Below are positions 27,515 to 36,582 of a DNA stretch of 41,464 nucleotides, in pieces. The position numbers were made by a program, and so were the translations under genes. Every line of letters begins with the position of its first letter. Positions within the stretch are counted from its first letter, which is position 1. The stretch spans positions 1 through 41,464 of the forward strand of contig CALDUE010000060.1 of NCBI GenBank assembly GCA_937923485.1. The letters run 5' to 3'. Source of the stretch: an uncultured Saprospiraceae bacterium (GTDB lineage: Bacteria; Bacteroidota; Bacteroidia; Chitinophagales; Saprospiraceae). The notes under the pieces are model-generated. The model was given only the letters and a program-made list of their open reading frames with translations. It did no database searches and was not told the origin of the DNA.

Positions 27515-27886
27515 ATGACTATCTATCAACCACCATCGTATCTGCATGATTACTTGGCCAGCGGTCGTCGAAAGACGATTTTTGTCAAGAAAAATGCGAA
27601 GACACTTCAACGCATTGACTTTGAGTCGGTCTCCTATCTAGCTGCCGACGGAGCCTACACAGATGTTCATTTTCGTGATGGAACCCGCTGCACTTTAGAT
27701 ATGGGTATTTGTTTGGCGATTAAGGAGTTTCATCGCAATGATTTACTTCAAATTCACAGGAGTTTTGCTGTTCCATTTCATGCGATTCAATCGGTAAGGT
27801 GCGGGGAGTTGGTCTTAATAAATGGAAGAGAATTACCAATTGGGCGCGTGTACCGTTCGGGATTACAAGAGGCGTTGGTGGGGTAG
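27515..27886 (+). CDS. Stand-alone LytTR DNA-binding protein
   Basis: This 123-residue protein consists almost only of a LytTR domain (about residues 20-120), with the family pattern KNAKTLQRIDFESVSYLAADG and later LLQIHRSFAVPFHAI. No receiver or membrane part is present, so its input signal is unknown. The C-terminal half closely resembles that of the REC-LytTR protein at 29445-30227 (HRSFAVPFHAIQSV versus HKSYAVPYHAIKRV), suggesting paralogues that may bind related sites. Confidence 0.82.
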   Translation: MTIYQPPSYLHDYLASGRRKTIFVKKNAKTLQRIDFESVSYLAADGAYTDVHFRDGTRCTLDMGICLAIKEFHRNDLLQIHRSFAVPFHAIQSVRCGELVLINGRELPIGRVYRSGLQEALVG

Positions 27887-28153
27887 TATTGGCTACTTGT
27901 TGAAACTATTAACCTGAAATACCTGAGAGCTGAGTCACTCCGCATATGGACCTCATTTAATCTTAAATGCTGCTGTAAACTTACCCTTCCTAAGTTTACT
28001 TATTCGATAGGTTGAGGTTGCATAGTTGCATGAGACAGATAGGCATTTTGCTATGCAAAAATTGAAGCAAGCTGATTTTACATAATTTAATTTCAGTTAG
28101 TGAGTATAAGCTAGGTATAGTGTCTTATTTTAGATTCTCCTAATTTAATCGCT

Positions 28154-28948
28154 ATGCGCTACCTTAATCAACTCATCTTAGATTTTGCAGAAATACGACT
28201 TCGCCGATGCGGTCAACTTGCAGCAAAGAACCTGTTACATCAACGTGAACACATGCTAGGGTATCGGTGCAACTTTGCAGGTGCTGTTGGTGATCGAGCA
28301 CACGATATCTTTACACAGAGCAGGGCGGAGTCTTTAATTTCTCTTGAGCACCGCCCAGAATCTTTTGATGCAGACCAACATATTCAAGGTATAGAAGCGT
28401 TTATGCGCGGGCCCGATGAGTCTATGCCAACCATCGCTCAACGTATCGGGATTGACCTAGAGGCTATTCCTCCTGCGGATACGCTAAGTGATGATCAGCT
28501 GCAAGCGCTCAACGAAGAACTCATTCCAACCTTGGCCATGCATGGAGCTAGTTATGGCGGTCCTAAAGATTATCCACCTAGACTTAAGTATGAGGTAGTC
28601 TTAAAATTAGCTCAGCGAAAATCGAAAATTACAGACAATGGTGGCTTCACACAAGATGGTTGCACTGGAAGTCAAGTAGGCTGCGATTGGGGTATGTACT
28701 GTTCTTGTCTTCAATACACAAGCAAAAAGGATTTTGTTGCTCAAGGCGGTGATCCTAGCTTTCCAGAAGAGCGTTTCTACCAAGGGGATGGTGATCCGTT
28801 CGGCTTTACCCCGGCCACCTCAGAAGAGAAAGCGGAGGCGGAAAAATTCAACGCCCTTCCGTTTGAAGAAAAGATTCGTATTTGGGAAGAGCAGGATAAA
28901 AACGCGCCTCCATGCCCTATGCATGGGAAAGATTGCGGCAAGTGGTGA
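28154..28948 (+). CDS. Cysteine-rich protein of unknown function
   Basis: I do not recognise this 264-residue protein. The N-terminal half is helical and charged, without a signal peptide or membrane segment. The C-terminal half carries a Cys cluster, C170-x6-C177-x5-C183-x-C185, and a final C254-P-M-H257-x3-C261 motif, which together could bind zinc or an Fe-S centre. The gene lies between the LytTR gene (268 bp upstream) and a DUF3024 gene (63 bp downstream), all rightward. Codon use looks like that of its neighbours, so it is probably a real gene. Confidence 0.7.
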   Translation: MRYLNQLILDFAEIRLRRCGQLAAKNLLHQREHMLGYRCNFAGAVGDRAHDIFTQSRAESLISLEHRPESFDADQHIQGIEAFMRGPDESMPTIAQRIGIDLEAIPPADTLSDDQLQALNEELIPTLAMHGASYGGPKDYPPRLKYEVVLKLAQRKSKITDNGGFTQDGCTGSQVGCDWGMYCSCLQYTSKKDFVAQGGDPSFPEERFYQGDGDPFGFTPATSEEKAEAEKFNALPFEEKIRIWEEQDKNAPPCPMHGKDCGKW

Positions 28949-29011
28949 TAGCAAAGGAAGTTCTTCATTTTTGCCTCTGTTTATTACCTGAACGATACTA
29001 AAATTTACCTA

Positions 29012-29344
29012 ATGCCTCGCCATTCCGACCCTAACATACTGTCCGAGTTTATCAAATCTATTAGGCCCCCAGAAGATATCCGTGATAAATTGGATGTTGG
29101 CGCAATTCATGATGATGACGGTATAAAAATTTTTGAGCGGAGGCCTTTTGTTAAGGATCCCGAACATGTTATGTATAACGCCTTTGCTAAGTTGAAATAC
29201 ATCAAAAAGTCTGACACTTGGCGACTCTATTGGATGCGCGGGACACTAAAATGGGTGCTATACGAACCATTCCCTGAGAGTCGAGACCTCGGTCAATTGC
29301 TAAAGGAGGTGAAGCGAGATGCTTACGGATGTTTTAGGGGTTGA
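29012..29344 (+). CDS. DUF3024 family protein
   Basis: This 110-residue protein matches the DUF3024 pattern: an N-terminal RPPEDIRDKLD segment (18-28), FERRPF near 41-46, the aromatic core WRLYWMRGTLKWVLYEPFP (70-88) and the end DAYGCFRG. Members are small cytoplasmic proteins of unknown function. It starts 63 bp after the Cys-rich gene and may share its transcript. Confidence 0.72.
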   Translation: MPRHSDPNILSEFIKSIRPPEDIRDKLDVGAIHDDDGIKIFERRPFVKDPEHVMYNAFAKLKYIKKSDTWRLYWMRGTLKWVLYEPFPESRDLGQLLKEVKRDAYGCFRG

Positions 29345-29444
29345 TGGTATAAGAACAGCGAATTTGAGTTAATCTAGATTGGGCATGTTTAATTTGCTTT
29401 CCTTTCCTCGCTGTTGCTGAAATTAATCTTAGAGTTTTAGCGTC

Positions 29445-30227
29445 TCAGCGCAATCCATCCCGATACCGATCTCCAACACTCACTTGAGTGCCGTTAATCA
29501 ACTCTACATGTTTATGTGCAACCCGCTTAATCGCATGATAGGGGACCGCATAACTTTTGTGCACGCGGATTAAATCATCTCGCCCGAAAAAGCTGATGGC
29601 TTTATCCATGCCCATTGATAAAGGTTTCTTTTTTCCTTCAATCGTGTGTAAGAGGACTTGTCCTTGATCCGCCTGTATGTAGAGCAGCTGCTCAAATGGG
29701 AATTTCTCCGCATGAGCTGCTCTGAAGTTGATCAAAGGCATATCTATACGCTGATTCGCTAGTCTTTGAGCTCTCGGATTGGTATCTGGAGTTTTGGCGT
29801 AAGCTGAATGGTCATTTATTGTCAATAACCTGCGTAAACTTGCATCTATCTGTGTACCCGTCGCCGGTTTTAAGATGTAGCCTGCTTTAGGAATTGCCTC
29901 TAATCTCGCGATGGTGCGCTCGTCACTATAACTTGTAACTACAAGTATAGGCATGGCGTAGCGTGCATGAAGTATACCTGCGACATCGATGCCATCTACA
30001 GGACTTTTCTTTAGTTCTACGTCAATAATGGCAGCATCGTAAGTTGAACCTCTCTCTGAAAGTAATTCTTGGGCACTCGGCCAACACTTACAATGATCAA
30101 CGCAACTATATCCAAGCTCATGAAGCTCTTGCTTGGTTCGTTGGGCTATCATCGCCGTATCTTCTATGTAAAGAATTTCTAGGCCTTCGGTAGAGGGGTT
30201 TGCTTCTTGACTGTTTTGAGTGGACAT
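29445..30227 (-). CDS. LytTR-type response regulator
   Basis: This 260-residue protein has a receiver domain (about 15-135) with acidic pair E22/D23, phospho-acceptor D69 (IIDVEL), T98 and K120 (LKPA), and a C-terminal LytTR DNA-binding domain (about 160-260). The frame is open to a TTG at 30266, but the ATG at 30227 gives the more usual start. No histidine kinase is adjacent; the nearest is at 34793-36157. The DNA-binding half is paralogous to the LytTR protein at 27515. Copy 9 of the iterated motif lies in the linker, encoding AYAKT. Confidence 0.88.
   Translation of the reverse strand: MSTQNSQEANPSTEGLEILYIEDTAMIAQRTKQELHELGYSCVDHCKCWPSAQELLSERGSTYDAAIIDVELKKSPVDGIDVAGILHARYAMPILVVTSYSDERTIARLEAIPKAGYILKPATGTQIDASLRRLLTINDHSAYAKTPDTNPRAQRLANQRIDMPLINFRAAHAEKFPFEQLLYIQADQGQVLLHTIEGKKKPLSMGMDKAISFFGRDDLIRVHKSYAVPYHAIKRVAHKHVELINGTQVSVGDRYRDGLR
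29791..29804 (+). repeat. Iterated motif copy 9 (in the response regulator gene)
   Basis: GTTTTGGCGTAAGC on the plus strand; on the coding strand it reads GCT TAC GCC AAA AC, encoding AYAKT in the REC-LytTR linker. Confidence 0.8.
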
Positions 30228-30812
30228 AATTTTAAGTAGACTGAAGTTTTTGAATTGATAACTCAATTTTTGAGACCGAAGATCCAGAAGTAAACTAAGC
30301 TGTCACAGAATGTCACTCTATCCGTATTTCTGGAGAGTTACAGTCTTATTGCGGTGATTGCTAATGTATATCTGGCTATCGTGTGGTTAATGTACTCTTT
30401 TCAGCAATATTATTCGGCAAGCTTAGGCGGTTCCAATGCTAGATTTATGCAGTTCACACCTAAATTATTGGCGTTCGTAGGCAGTCCTGTGGCTTTGAAT
30501 ACTTTTTCATGAACTGTCAATACTAGCTAAATGAAGCCTATTGACGCCCGTTATACAACGTAGACACTAGGTTTAGACTAGCGAAGAACTTATGCTTGCT
30601 CAGCAACAAACACTAGACTACTTGCCTGTAGCTCTTAGCTAGCAAAACATGCTTCCAATAGTGAACCTCGTACAAGTGTTCATCCGGACGATAATTTAAT
30701 GTATATGATTATCAATGAGTTATGAGGGGGCAGATTTTAACCCCCGAGTCTTACAGTTCTCATCTTAATTTATACCTAGTCCAGTGCCCAAGAAACCTAT
30801 TATAAAATATCC
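30228..30812. other. Intergenic region between divergent genes
   Basis: This gap of about 585 bp lies between the leftward response regulator and the rightward DUF3857 operon, so it should hold both promoters. Apart from the box at 30813-30820 I see no repeat, RNA or gene in it. Confidence 0.5.
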
Positions 30813-30820
30813 TATATTTG
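30813..30820 (+). promoter_or_regulatory. Candidate -7 box of the DUF3857 operon
   Basis: TATATTTG matches the Bacteroidota -7 consensus TAnnTTTG and lies 73 bp before the ATG at 30893. No good -33 TTTG box is present at the usual spacing, so support is modest. Confidence 0.4.
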
Positions 30821-30892
30821 TATGGCTGTCCGCTATCACGCTTCCTTTAAGGGTAAGGGCATCAATATCCTATTAGCCGTTCAAGTATTCAA

Positions 30893-32881
30893 ATGATCAA
30901 GCGAAGAATCCTTTCGAAAAGCGCAGTGCTCGCCACCTTATTAATGTATTCTCTGCTCGCTTGGAGCCAAAAACAACCGCCTAAACCTGCCGACCTCCCT
31001 CCTTTTGGTACACATGACCTCAACTGGTTTAGTCAAAATCCATACGCGGGCGATAGCTCTGTACACGCCTACGTGATTGCCAAGAATGTAGAGGCCTTGC
31101 TCACAGAAGATTCAGAGGTGCGTTGGCAGCTCGTTTCTGATCATCGCCGCATTGTGCGTATCCTCGATCGTCAGGGTACTGACCATGCTACCGTACGCTT
31201 ATCGTTTTATAGTCCTAAAGGTCAATCTGAAGGGAATAATATTCGGAAGTTGAAAGCCATGACGCTAACCAAAACAGCTACAGGGGTCGATCGAAACGAA
31301 GTTAAAGAAGAAAACATCTTTCGGAAGAGGGTCAACGAGAATTACGAAGAAATTTCCTTCAGTTTTGCTGGAGTACAAGATGGAAGTGTATTAGACCTTT
31401 CCTATTCGTTGCAGTCTGACTATATCCGCAGACTTGATCGATTTTATTTTCAAGAAAATATACCTGTTCAGTCAGCCCTTATCGAACTAGCCAATCCCGC
31501 AATATTTAATTACGCGGCCTCTTTTACGGGGAGAGTTCCAATCTATAGAGAGATTGATCAGTCTAGGACGGGCTCAATCAATAATAACTCGATATATAGC
31601 TCGGACATGGCTTTCTGGGCACTTGAGGTACCCTCTATCAAAGAGGAGCCTTATGTGTCTTCTATTGATAACTTTAGATCTAACATCTCTTTTGAACTGA
31701 CTCAATACGCCGCTCCAGGTGGTGCGGTAAAAGAATATACAACCACGTGGGTCGAGGTAGCGGACCTGATGCGCGATAACACCGGCTACAAAGAAGCCAT
31801 GAAGGGTAGTAAGTTTTACCAAGAGTGGGCTGAGTCTTACGCTGGGACAGATGACCTGATGACTAAGTATGATTGGGCTTTTGGTCAAGTGACTAATAAA
31901 GTTTCTAGCAATGGTTTTATTAGCTCTAACGCTCGAGAAAAACCTCAAAAGACTGTTGGTCGTGGAGATGGTAATTCTGCCCAGATCAATATACTACTAG
32001 TAGGCCTATGCAATGCATTGGGTATGGAGGCAATGCCATTAATCATTAGTGAACGGGAATACGGAAGTATTGTAGAAGAGTTGCCAAGCACGCAGAACCT
32101 GCGACATATGATCTGTGCCGTACGTAAAGGGAATCGTTACGTTTATGCAGATGCATCACAACTCCCAAGTGCTCCTGGTGTGTTGCCCTTGTATGACCTG
32201 AATGGAAAAGGACTTTTGCTAGATAGGAAGGATGGTCAATTTGTTGACTTGCATACCGCTGCAATTGGTATGTCTCAATTCATTGCCAACTTAGTGATGA
32301 ATTCTTCACTCGACGTATCTGGAGAAGTAACTATTCTCATGGCCGGAAATTCTACCTTGGATTTCATTAAAGTGGAGAATGGTAAGTATACCTTCGATAC
32401 CGATAAGTACGAACCTCTGAAGGATTACGACGTCAAGGTTATCAAGGTAGAAAATACCGGGCGTATGAAGTTCCGAATTCTTACGGAAGTGAAACGAAAA
32501 GAAAAGCTTCCTTCCATCGATGGCATTGCAGCATTTTCACCATCTATTGATGGTGCATGGCAAAAAAATCCTTTTGCTGAAGAAAACCGGACATATCCTG
32601 TAGAGTTTCCTTATGGCATTATTCAATCTAGAGAAGTAAATCTAAAGCTTCCAGAAGATTTTCACTTGGAAACGATACCAGAGTCACTCGTAGTGAAAAC
32701 TCCGGACGGAAAATGCATGTATCAGTATACGACGGCTGAAACTGAAGACGGGATGACCATTTCACAAAGCTTACATGTCAGGCAGTTGGTGCATGGCCCA
32801 GAACAGTACGAAGGGCTTCGCTCGATGTTTGAAATGCTCTCGAAAAAGGAGCAGGAGTATATCAGCTTAGCGCCCAACTAG
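30893..32881 (+). CDS. DUF3857 protein with a degenerate transglutaminase domain
   Basis: This 662-residue protein has a signal peptide (ending near LLAWSQ), an N-terminal DUF3857 beta domain (about 50-240), a transglutaminase-like domain (about 310-430) and a C-terminal beta domain. In the core the expected GDCKD-type block reads GRGDGNSAQ, with G360 where the catalytic Cys should be. H405 (LRHMI) and D420 (YADAS) of the triad are kept. It is therefore probably a non-catalytic paralogue in the cell envelope. The next gene starts one base after its stop codon and encodes a relative with an intact Cys, so the two probably work together. Confidence 0.82.
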   Translation: MIKRRILSKSAVLATLLMYSLLAWSQKQPPKPADLPPFGTHDLNWFSQNPYAGDSSVHAYVIAKNVEALLTEDSEVRWQLVSDHRRIVRILDRQGTDHATVRLSFYSPKGQSEGNNIRKLKAMTLTKTATGVDRNEVKEENIFRKRVNENYEEISFSFAGVQDGSVLDLSYSLQSDYIRRLDRFYFQENIPVQSALIELANPAIFNYAASFTGRVPIYREIDQSRTGSINNNSIYSSDMAFWALEVPSIKEEPYVSSIDNFRSNISFELTQYAAPGGAVKEYTTTWVEVADLMRDNTGYKEAMKGSKFYQEWAESYAGTDDLMTKYDWAFGQVTNKVSSNGFISSNAREKPQKTVGRGDGNSAQINILLVGLCNALGMEAMPLIISEREYGSIVEELPSTQNLRHMICAVRKGNRYVYADASQLPSAPGVLPLYDLNGKGLLLDRKDGQFVDLHTAAIGMSQFIANLVMNSSLDVSGEVTILMAGNSTLDFIKVENGKYTFDTDKYEPLKDYDVKVIKVENTGRMKFRILTEVKRKEKLPSIDGIAAFSPSIDGAWQKNPFAEENRTYPVEFPYGIIQSREVNLKLPEDFHLETIPESLVVKTPDGKCMYQYTTAETEDGMTISQSLHVRQLVHGPEQYEGLRSMFEMLSKKEQEYISLAPN

Positions 32882-32882
32882 T

Positions 32883-34787
32883 ATGTATATACAACGAGCT
32901 GTCGTGCGGATATTTTGGACCTCGATTACTTTAGTTATCTTTTCCCAGTGCGTTTTGGCGCAAGCAGAACTAATGCATGCCGAAATACTAGAAAATGAGC
33001 AATCATTTGAGGCACTACTAGATGGAACTTTTATTCACAATAAGCGCCTCGTCGTGAAGGTGAATAATAGAGAGGCTGCTCAGTATTTTCGATCTTTCTA
33101 TGTTTTCTATGATCCACAAACGGAAATCACTGAACTCTCCGGTACGCTGCAATCACCTAGTGATAAGAAAGCTATAAAAGCCAAAAAGAAAAACATTTCA
33201 GATAGATCATATTATGATGGATTTTCTATCGCGGTCGACGACCGTTACAAGATACTAGAACTTGATTTTCCGGACCAGTATCCAACAATATATACGTTCT
33301 GGAGCTCCGTTAAATATCTGGAAACAGTAGGACTGCCTACTGTTTCATACCGATATCCAGGAGGTGTAGTGCTTAAGTCTGCCAAGTTAACCTTGCAGGA
33401 TCCTGAAAACCTGATTCAATATAAACTTATTGATCCCAAAGATTTATTCACGGTAAATAACTCTGCAGGTTCTAAGGCATTTACGCTGCAAAACCTTCGA
33501 TCGAAATCCAAGACCAATCAAAGTGACTTATTTGTTACTGGTCCGGCAATTCTCTTAGCTCCAAAGGTTATTCAAATGGATGGAACTGTTGGGACCTTTA
33601 CTACATGGTCTGATATGGCCGCTTGGAATTCCTCACTGATTGCTGCAGCAGGCGAACTTCCTCCATCCGCTATCGAGGAAGTTGAATCGTTGGTTCAAAA
33701 TGCTAAAACAGATGAGGAAAAAATTGCCCTTATCTATGATTTTGTACAAAAGCGTTCTCATTACGTTTCTATTCAACTTGGTATTGGAGGCTGGCAGCCA
33801 GTGTCTCCTGCGGAAGTGCATGAGACAGGGTATGGTGACTGTAAGGCGCTGACCAATTACACGCGCTTACTGCTAGACGCGGTCGGCGTTAATGCGTCTT
33901 ATTGTGTCATCGGGGTACAAGATCGAGAGATTCGTTTTCCTGATTTTGTAAGCGCTAGCCAAATGAATCATGCAATGCTTGCTGTACCGATAGAGCAGGA
34001 TACCGTTTGGCTCGAATGCACAAGTCAACGTACGTCTCCTGGTTACATTTCAAGTGCCGCGTCGGGCCGATACGCCCTGTGGATTGATAAAGACGGTGGA
34101 TCATTAGTGCGTACCTCTGGTTTACTTCCATCTGAAAATTTACTCGTACGTAACAGCACGTTGACGCTTGCTAAAGATGGTTCAGTTCAGCTTTCGCAAA
34201 AACAATGGAGGCGAGGGAATAGGCTGGATTTACCAATCATGCTACAAAGTGAGACTGCAAACGAGCAACGCCGAACTGTACGTAAACTCTATTCCCATAC
34301 CCTAAACGACTTACGCATAAACTACGACATTCCATTTGGGGTACTTAATCCAGAAGCGACCGTTGTAATCGAAGCTTCGATTCCTACCTATGCTAAACAA
34401 TTGGGCACACGACTATTGCTTCCAGCTTTTGACTTTCAGACGCCGTCTCGCACACTCACCGATTTATTGGCTGCCAAAGAATTCTTCGAACTTGATGAGG
34501 CGAGTGTGCGTCGCGATACCGTCCGATTCATTGCCCCATCAGGAATGCGTATCACGCAATTACCTGAGCGAAAAGTATTTGCAACATCGTATTTGACCTA
34601 TAGCCTTTCGGCAAAACCTACATCGAGCGGGGTAGAGTTGATTCGTCAACTCACCTTACGTAAGACTCAACTAGAGGGCGAAGAATTAGAAGAAGCTAAG
34701 GAGTTTGTACGCGCAATTTCTCGCACAGATCGATTTGCACTAGGAGTAGTGAAAGCGCAGTGTCTTAGATATGCTGATAAGGTCTGA
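32883..34787 (+). CDS. DUF3857/transglutaminase domain protein, probably active
   Basis: This 634-residue exported protein has an N-terminal signal peptide ending CVLAQAE, a DUF3857 domain (about 50-220) and a transglutaminase-like core. The triad is C320 (YGDCKAL), H363 (MNHAM) and E378 (WLECTS); the last is usually Asp. It could be a cysteine protease or amide-transferring enzyme acting on envelope proteins or peptidoglycan; the substrate is unknown. It starts one base after the upstream paralogue stops, showing tight cotranscription. The stop lies 5 bp from the convergent histidine kinase stop. Copy 10 of the iterated motif encodes VLAQA in the signal peptide. Confidence 0.85.
   Translation: MYIQRAVVRIFWTSITLVIFSQCVLAQAELMHAEILENEQSFEALLDGTFIHNKRLVVKVNNREAAQYFRSFYVFYDPQTEITELSGTLQSPSDKKAIKAKKKNISDRSYYDGFSIAVDDRYKILELDFPDQYPTIYTFWSSVKYLETVGLPTVSYRYPGGVVLKSAKLTLQDPENLIQYKLIDPKDLFTVNNSAGSKAFTLQNLRSKSKTNQSDLFVTGPAILLAPKVIQMDGTVGTFTTWSDMAAWNSSLIAAAGELPPSAIEEVESLVQNAKTDEEKIALIYDFVQKRSHYVSIQLGIGGWQPVSPAEVHETGYGDCKALTNYTRLLLDAVGVNASYCVIGVQDREIRFPDFVSASQMNHAMLAVPIEQDTVWLECTSQRTSPGYISSAASGRYALWIDKDGGSLVRTSGLLPSENLLVRNSTLTLAKDGSVQLSQKQWRRGNRLDLPIMLQSETANEQRRTVRKLYSHTLNDLRINYDIPFGVLNPEATVVIEASIPTYAKQLGTRLLLPAFDFQTPSRTLTDLLAAKEFFELDEASVRRDTVRFIAPSGMRITQLPERKVFATSYLTYSLSAKPTSSGVELIRQLTLRKTQLEGEELEEAKEFVRAISRTDRFALGVVKAQCLRYADKV
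32952..32965 (+). repeat. Iterated motif copy 10 (signal peptide)
   Basis: GTTTTGGCGCAAGC, read in frame as GTT TTG GCG CAA GC (VLAQA) at the signal-peptide end of the transglutaminase protein, the same position and frame as in the unrelated PL17 gene. Confidence 0.8.
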
Positions 34788-34792
34788 TAGCT

Positions 34793-36157
34793 CTAAACCG
34801 TCTCAAGCGTCTTTTCCTCGACAAACTCTGGTACACAATCTAGGCCTACATAGAAACTTGTTCCAACGCCGATTTTGCCTCGGTAAGTAATGTCACCACC
34901 CATGCTTCTAGCCATCTTTCGACAGATTGCAAGGCCGATACCAGAACCAGGACGATCGAGTTCCCCAACACGTTGGAACGGAAGGAATACTTTGTCTATG
35001 AAAGCATTGTCCAGTCCAACTCCATTATCTTTCACGACAAGTATACTGCCTCCCGCGGTGTCTTGCCTCGTCACTTTAATACGACAAACGCGCTTGTAAT
35101 CCCTGTAGACGATAGCGTTTAGGATCAAGTTTTGAAGAATCTGAGAAACGACCACTTTTGATCCCTTCGCTTTTCCTAAGCGGTCGGCAGTAAGAATAAC
35201 TTCATTTTGAGAGATGTCCGCAGCCAAGTTTAGTTTTATTTGGCTAATAATCTTGTCAAGATCAATGACTTCTGTCTTCCTTTTTTCACCGGCTCTGTTG
35301 AAGGCGACTAAGTCGTCTAGCACCTGACTCATTGCCGTAGCATTCTTTTTTATGAATTCGAAATATTCATACGCTTCGTCTGGTATTTGTTCTGCGTACC
35401 TGCGCTGGATGAGCGCTGCAAAACTTCCTATACTACGAAGTGGGGTTTTCATATCATGGGATGCCACATACATGAATTGATTTAGCCCTTCGTTCGCTTC
35501 CTTTAAATCGCGAACTTGCCTATGCATTTTTTGATCCTGGATCTTGAGCGCCTTGATCAAAGAAGCGTTTTTCTCATGATAAGGCCTCAAAACGAAGATT
35601 ACTACGCTAAATAGTATGACCAAGAGTGCACCGGTGACCAGTAAACTGATTAGCTGAGCATGTTTTGCCTTCTCATTTGAAGCACGAACAAGCTCAGCCA
35701 CCGCAGCATTCATCTCCACGAGGTAAGTATTGATATTGCTCTGAAACCTCGCAAAGTTGACCTCTTCCTGTCTCATCAGCGCTTCGACATCCTGCACACT
35801 CAGGTCGATGAGCGGAGTGAGCTCAGCTAAAGATTGCCTGTGCGCTAAATGCTGTAAGGGAATACCACGATCAATGTTCCCCTCCAATAGATCCTTGTGA
35901 GCAGTTTGCCATTCTTGTACAACTTTGGCCAATTCTTCTCTGCAATCGGAGGTAGAATTTTCGAGGTACAGCAAAGCACTGTAGGCCAAAATCCGCTGAC
36001 TTAGCATTCGCTGTTTTCCTGCGATGTCAATGACTAGAGCATCACTCGCTTGTGCAGCTAGGCTTCTGTGGGTAATCCATTTGCCTATGCCAATCGTAAC
36101 AATCAGCAAGGCTACAAAAACAATAAACGAACGAGTTGATGAAGAAAGATGAAGCAT
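34793..36157 (-). CDS. Membrane sensor histidine kinase with PilJ/NarX-type input
   Basis: This 454-residue kinase has a membrane segment at about 10-28, an extracytoplasmic helical region opening with IAGKQRMLSQRI (PilJ/NarX N-terminal type, about 45-56), a second membrane segment (169-191) and a short coiled linker. A HisKA domain follows with H234 in YVASHDMKTPLRSIGSF, then an ATPase domain with an N-box (NLILNA), DNGVGLD and GSGIGLAICRKMA. The upstream TTG at 36160 adds one residue; ATG 36157 is preferred. No response regulator is adjacent. It is convergent with the DUF3857 operon with a 5-bp gap, so their transcripts probably overlap. Confidence 0.88.
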   Translation of the reverse strand: MLHLSSSTRSFIVFVALLIVTIGIGKWITHRSLAAQASDALVIDIAGKQRMLSQRILAYSALLYLENSTSDCREELAKVVQEWQTAHKDLLEGNIDRGIPLQHLAHRQSLAELTPLIDLSVQDVEALMRQEEVNFARFQSNINTYLVEMNAAVAELVRASNEKAKHAQLISLLVTGALLVILFSVVIFVLRPYHEKNASLIKALKIQDQKMHRQVRDLKEANEGLNQFMYVASHDMKTPLRSIGSFAALIQRRYAEQIPDEAYEYFEFIKKNATAMSQVLDDLVAFNRAGEKRKTEVIDLDKIISQIKLNLAADISQNEVILTADRLGKAKGSKVVVSQILQNLILNAIVYRDYKRVCRIKVTRQDTAGGSILVVKDNGVGLDNAFIDKVFLPFQRVGELDRPGSGIGLAICRKMARSMGGDITYRGKIGVGTSFYVGLDCVPEFVEEKTLETV

Positions 36158-36187
36158 CAATGGAGAAGGATGGGAATTGGCCGTTCT

Positions 36188-36383
36188 ACATATTCAAATA
36201 GTATGCCTACGTGTGGTCCTCTTTACCCAGCTTTGTGTTGGTCAACAGATTACGTTAAATAATCAGTCTGGTCGCAATCCTAGTTCATTTTCATGGACGC
36301 TTACTGGGGCAACTCCGCCTACTTCAACGCAAACGGTCGTTGCTGTGCAACTTCGCAGAGGAGCAGAGCGCGCAGAATCATGA
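36188..36383 (+). pseudogene. Orphan PKD-like domain fragment
   Basis: A short frame encodes a hydrophobic run followed by VGQQITLNNQSGRNPSSF, then SWTLTGATPPTSTQT. This resembles the first strands of a PKD domain of Bacteroidota surface proteins (pattern VxFxNxS...xxWxFxGATPxxS). It stops at 36383 with no proper ATG and no tail domain. It is most likely the remnant of a deleted surface-protein gene, or a short recombination fragment. The similarity is judged by eye. Confidence 0.45.
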
Positions 36384-36533
36384 CGCTCATTCAGTACGCG
36401 TAGGCTTTAATCGCGCTGCAGCTACGCTGCTTAAGAGTATTTTACTATTTCCTGCTGACTGTCAAGCCACGAAGAACTAGCAGCAAATCGGCCTTCCTAC
36501 TTTTCCGTAATCTGAAACGACGTTCCTATAAGC

Positions 36534-36582
36534 ATCCGAAATCCGAAATCCGAAATCCGAAATCCCACATCCCAAATCTCAC
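36534..36582. repeat. Heptanucleotide tandem repeat (ATCCGAA)
   Basis: Four perfect ATCCGAA units (36534-36561) are followed by three altered units (ATCCCAC, ATCCCAA, ATCTCAC) that run into the stop codon of riboflavin synthase at 36579-36581. Such arrays vary by slippage and could change the 3' end of the ribE message. Confidence 0.9.

Noticed and set aside
34190-34203. GCTTTCGCAAAAAC inside the transglutaminase gene as a motif copy
   Set aside because: It has one mismatch in the core (C to A). I left it out of the count, though it may be a decayed copy.
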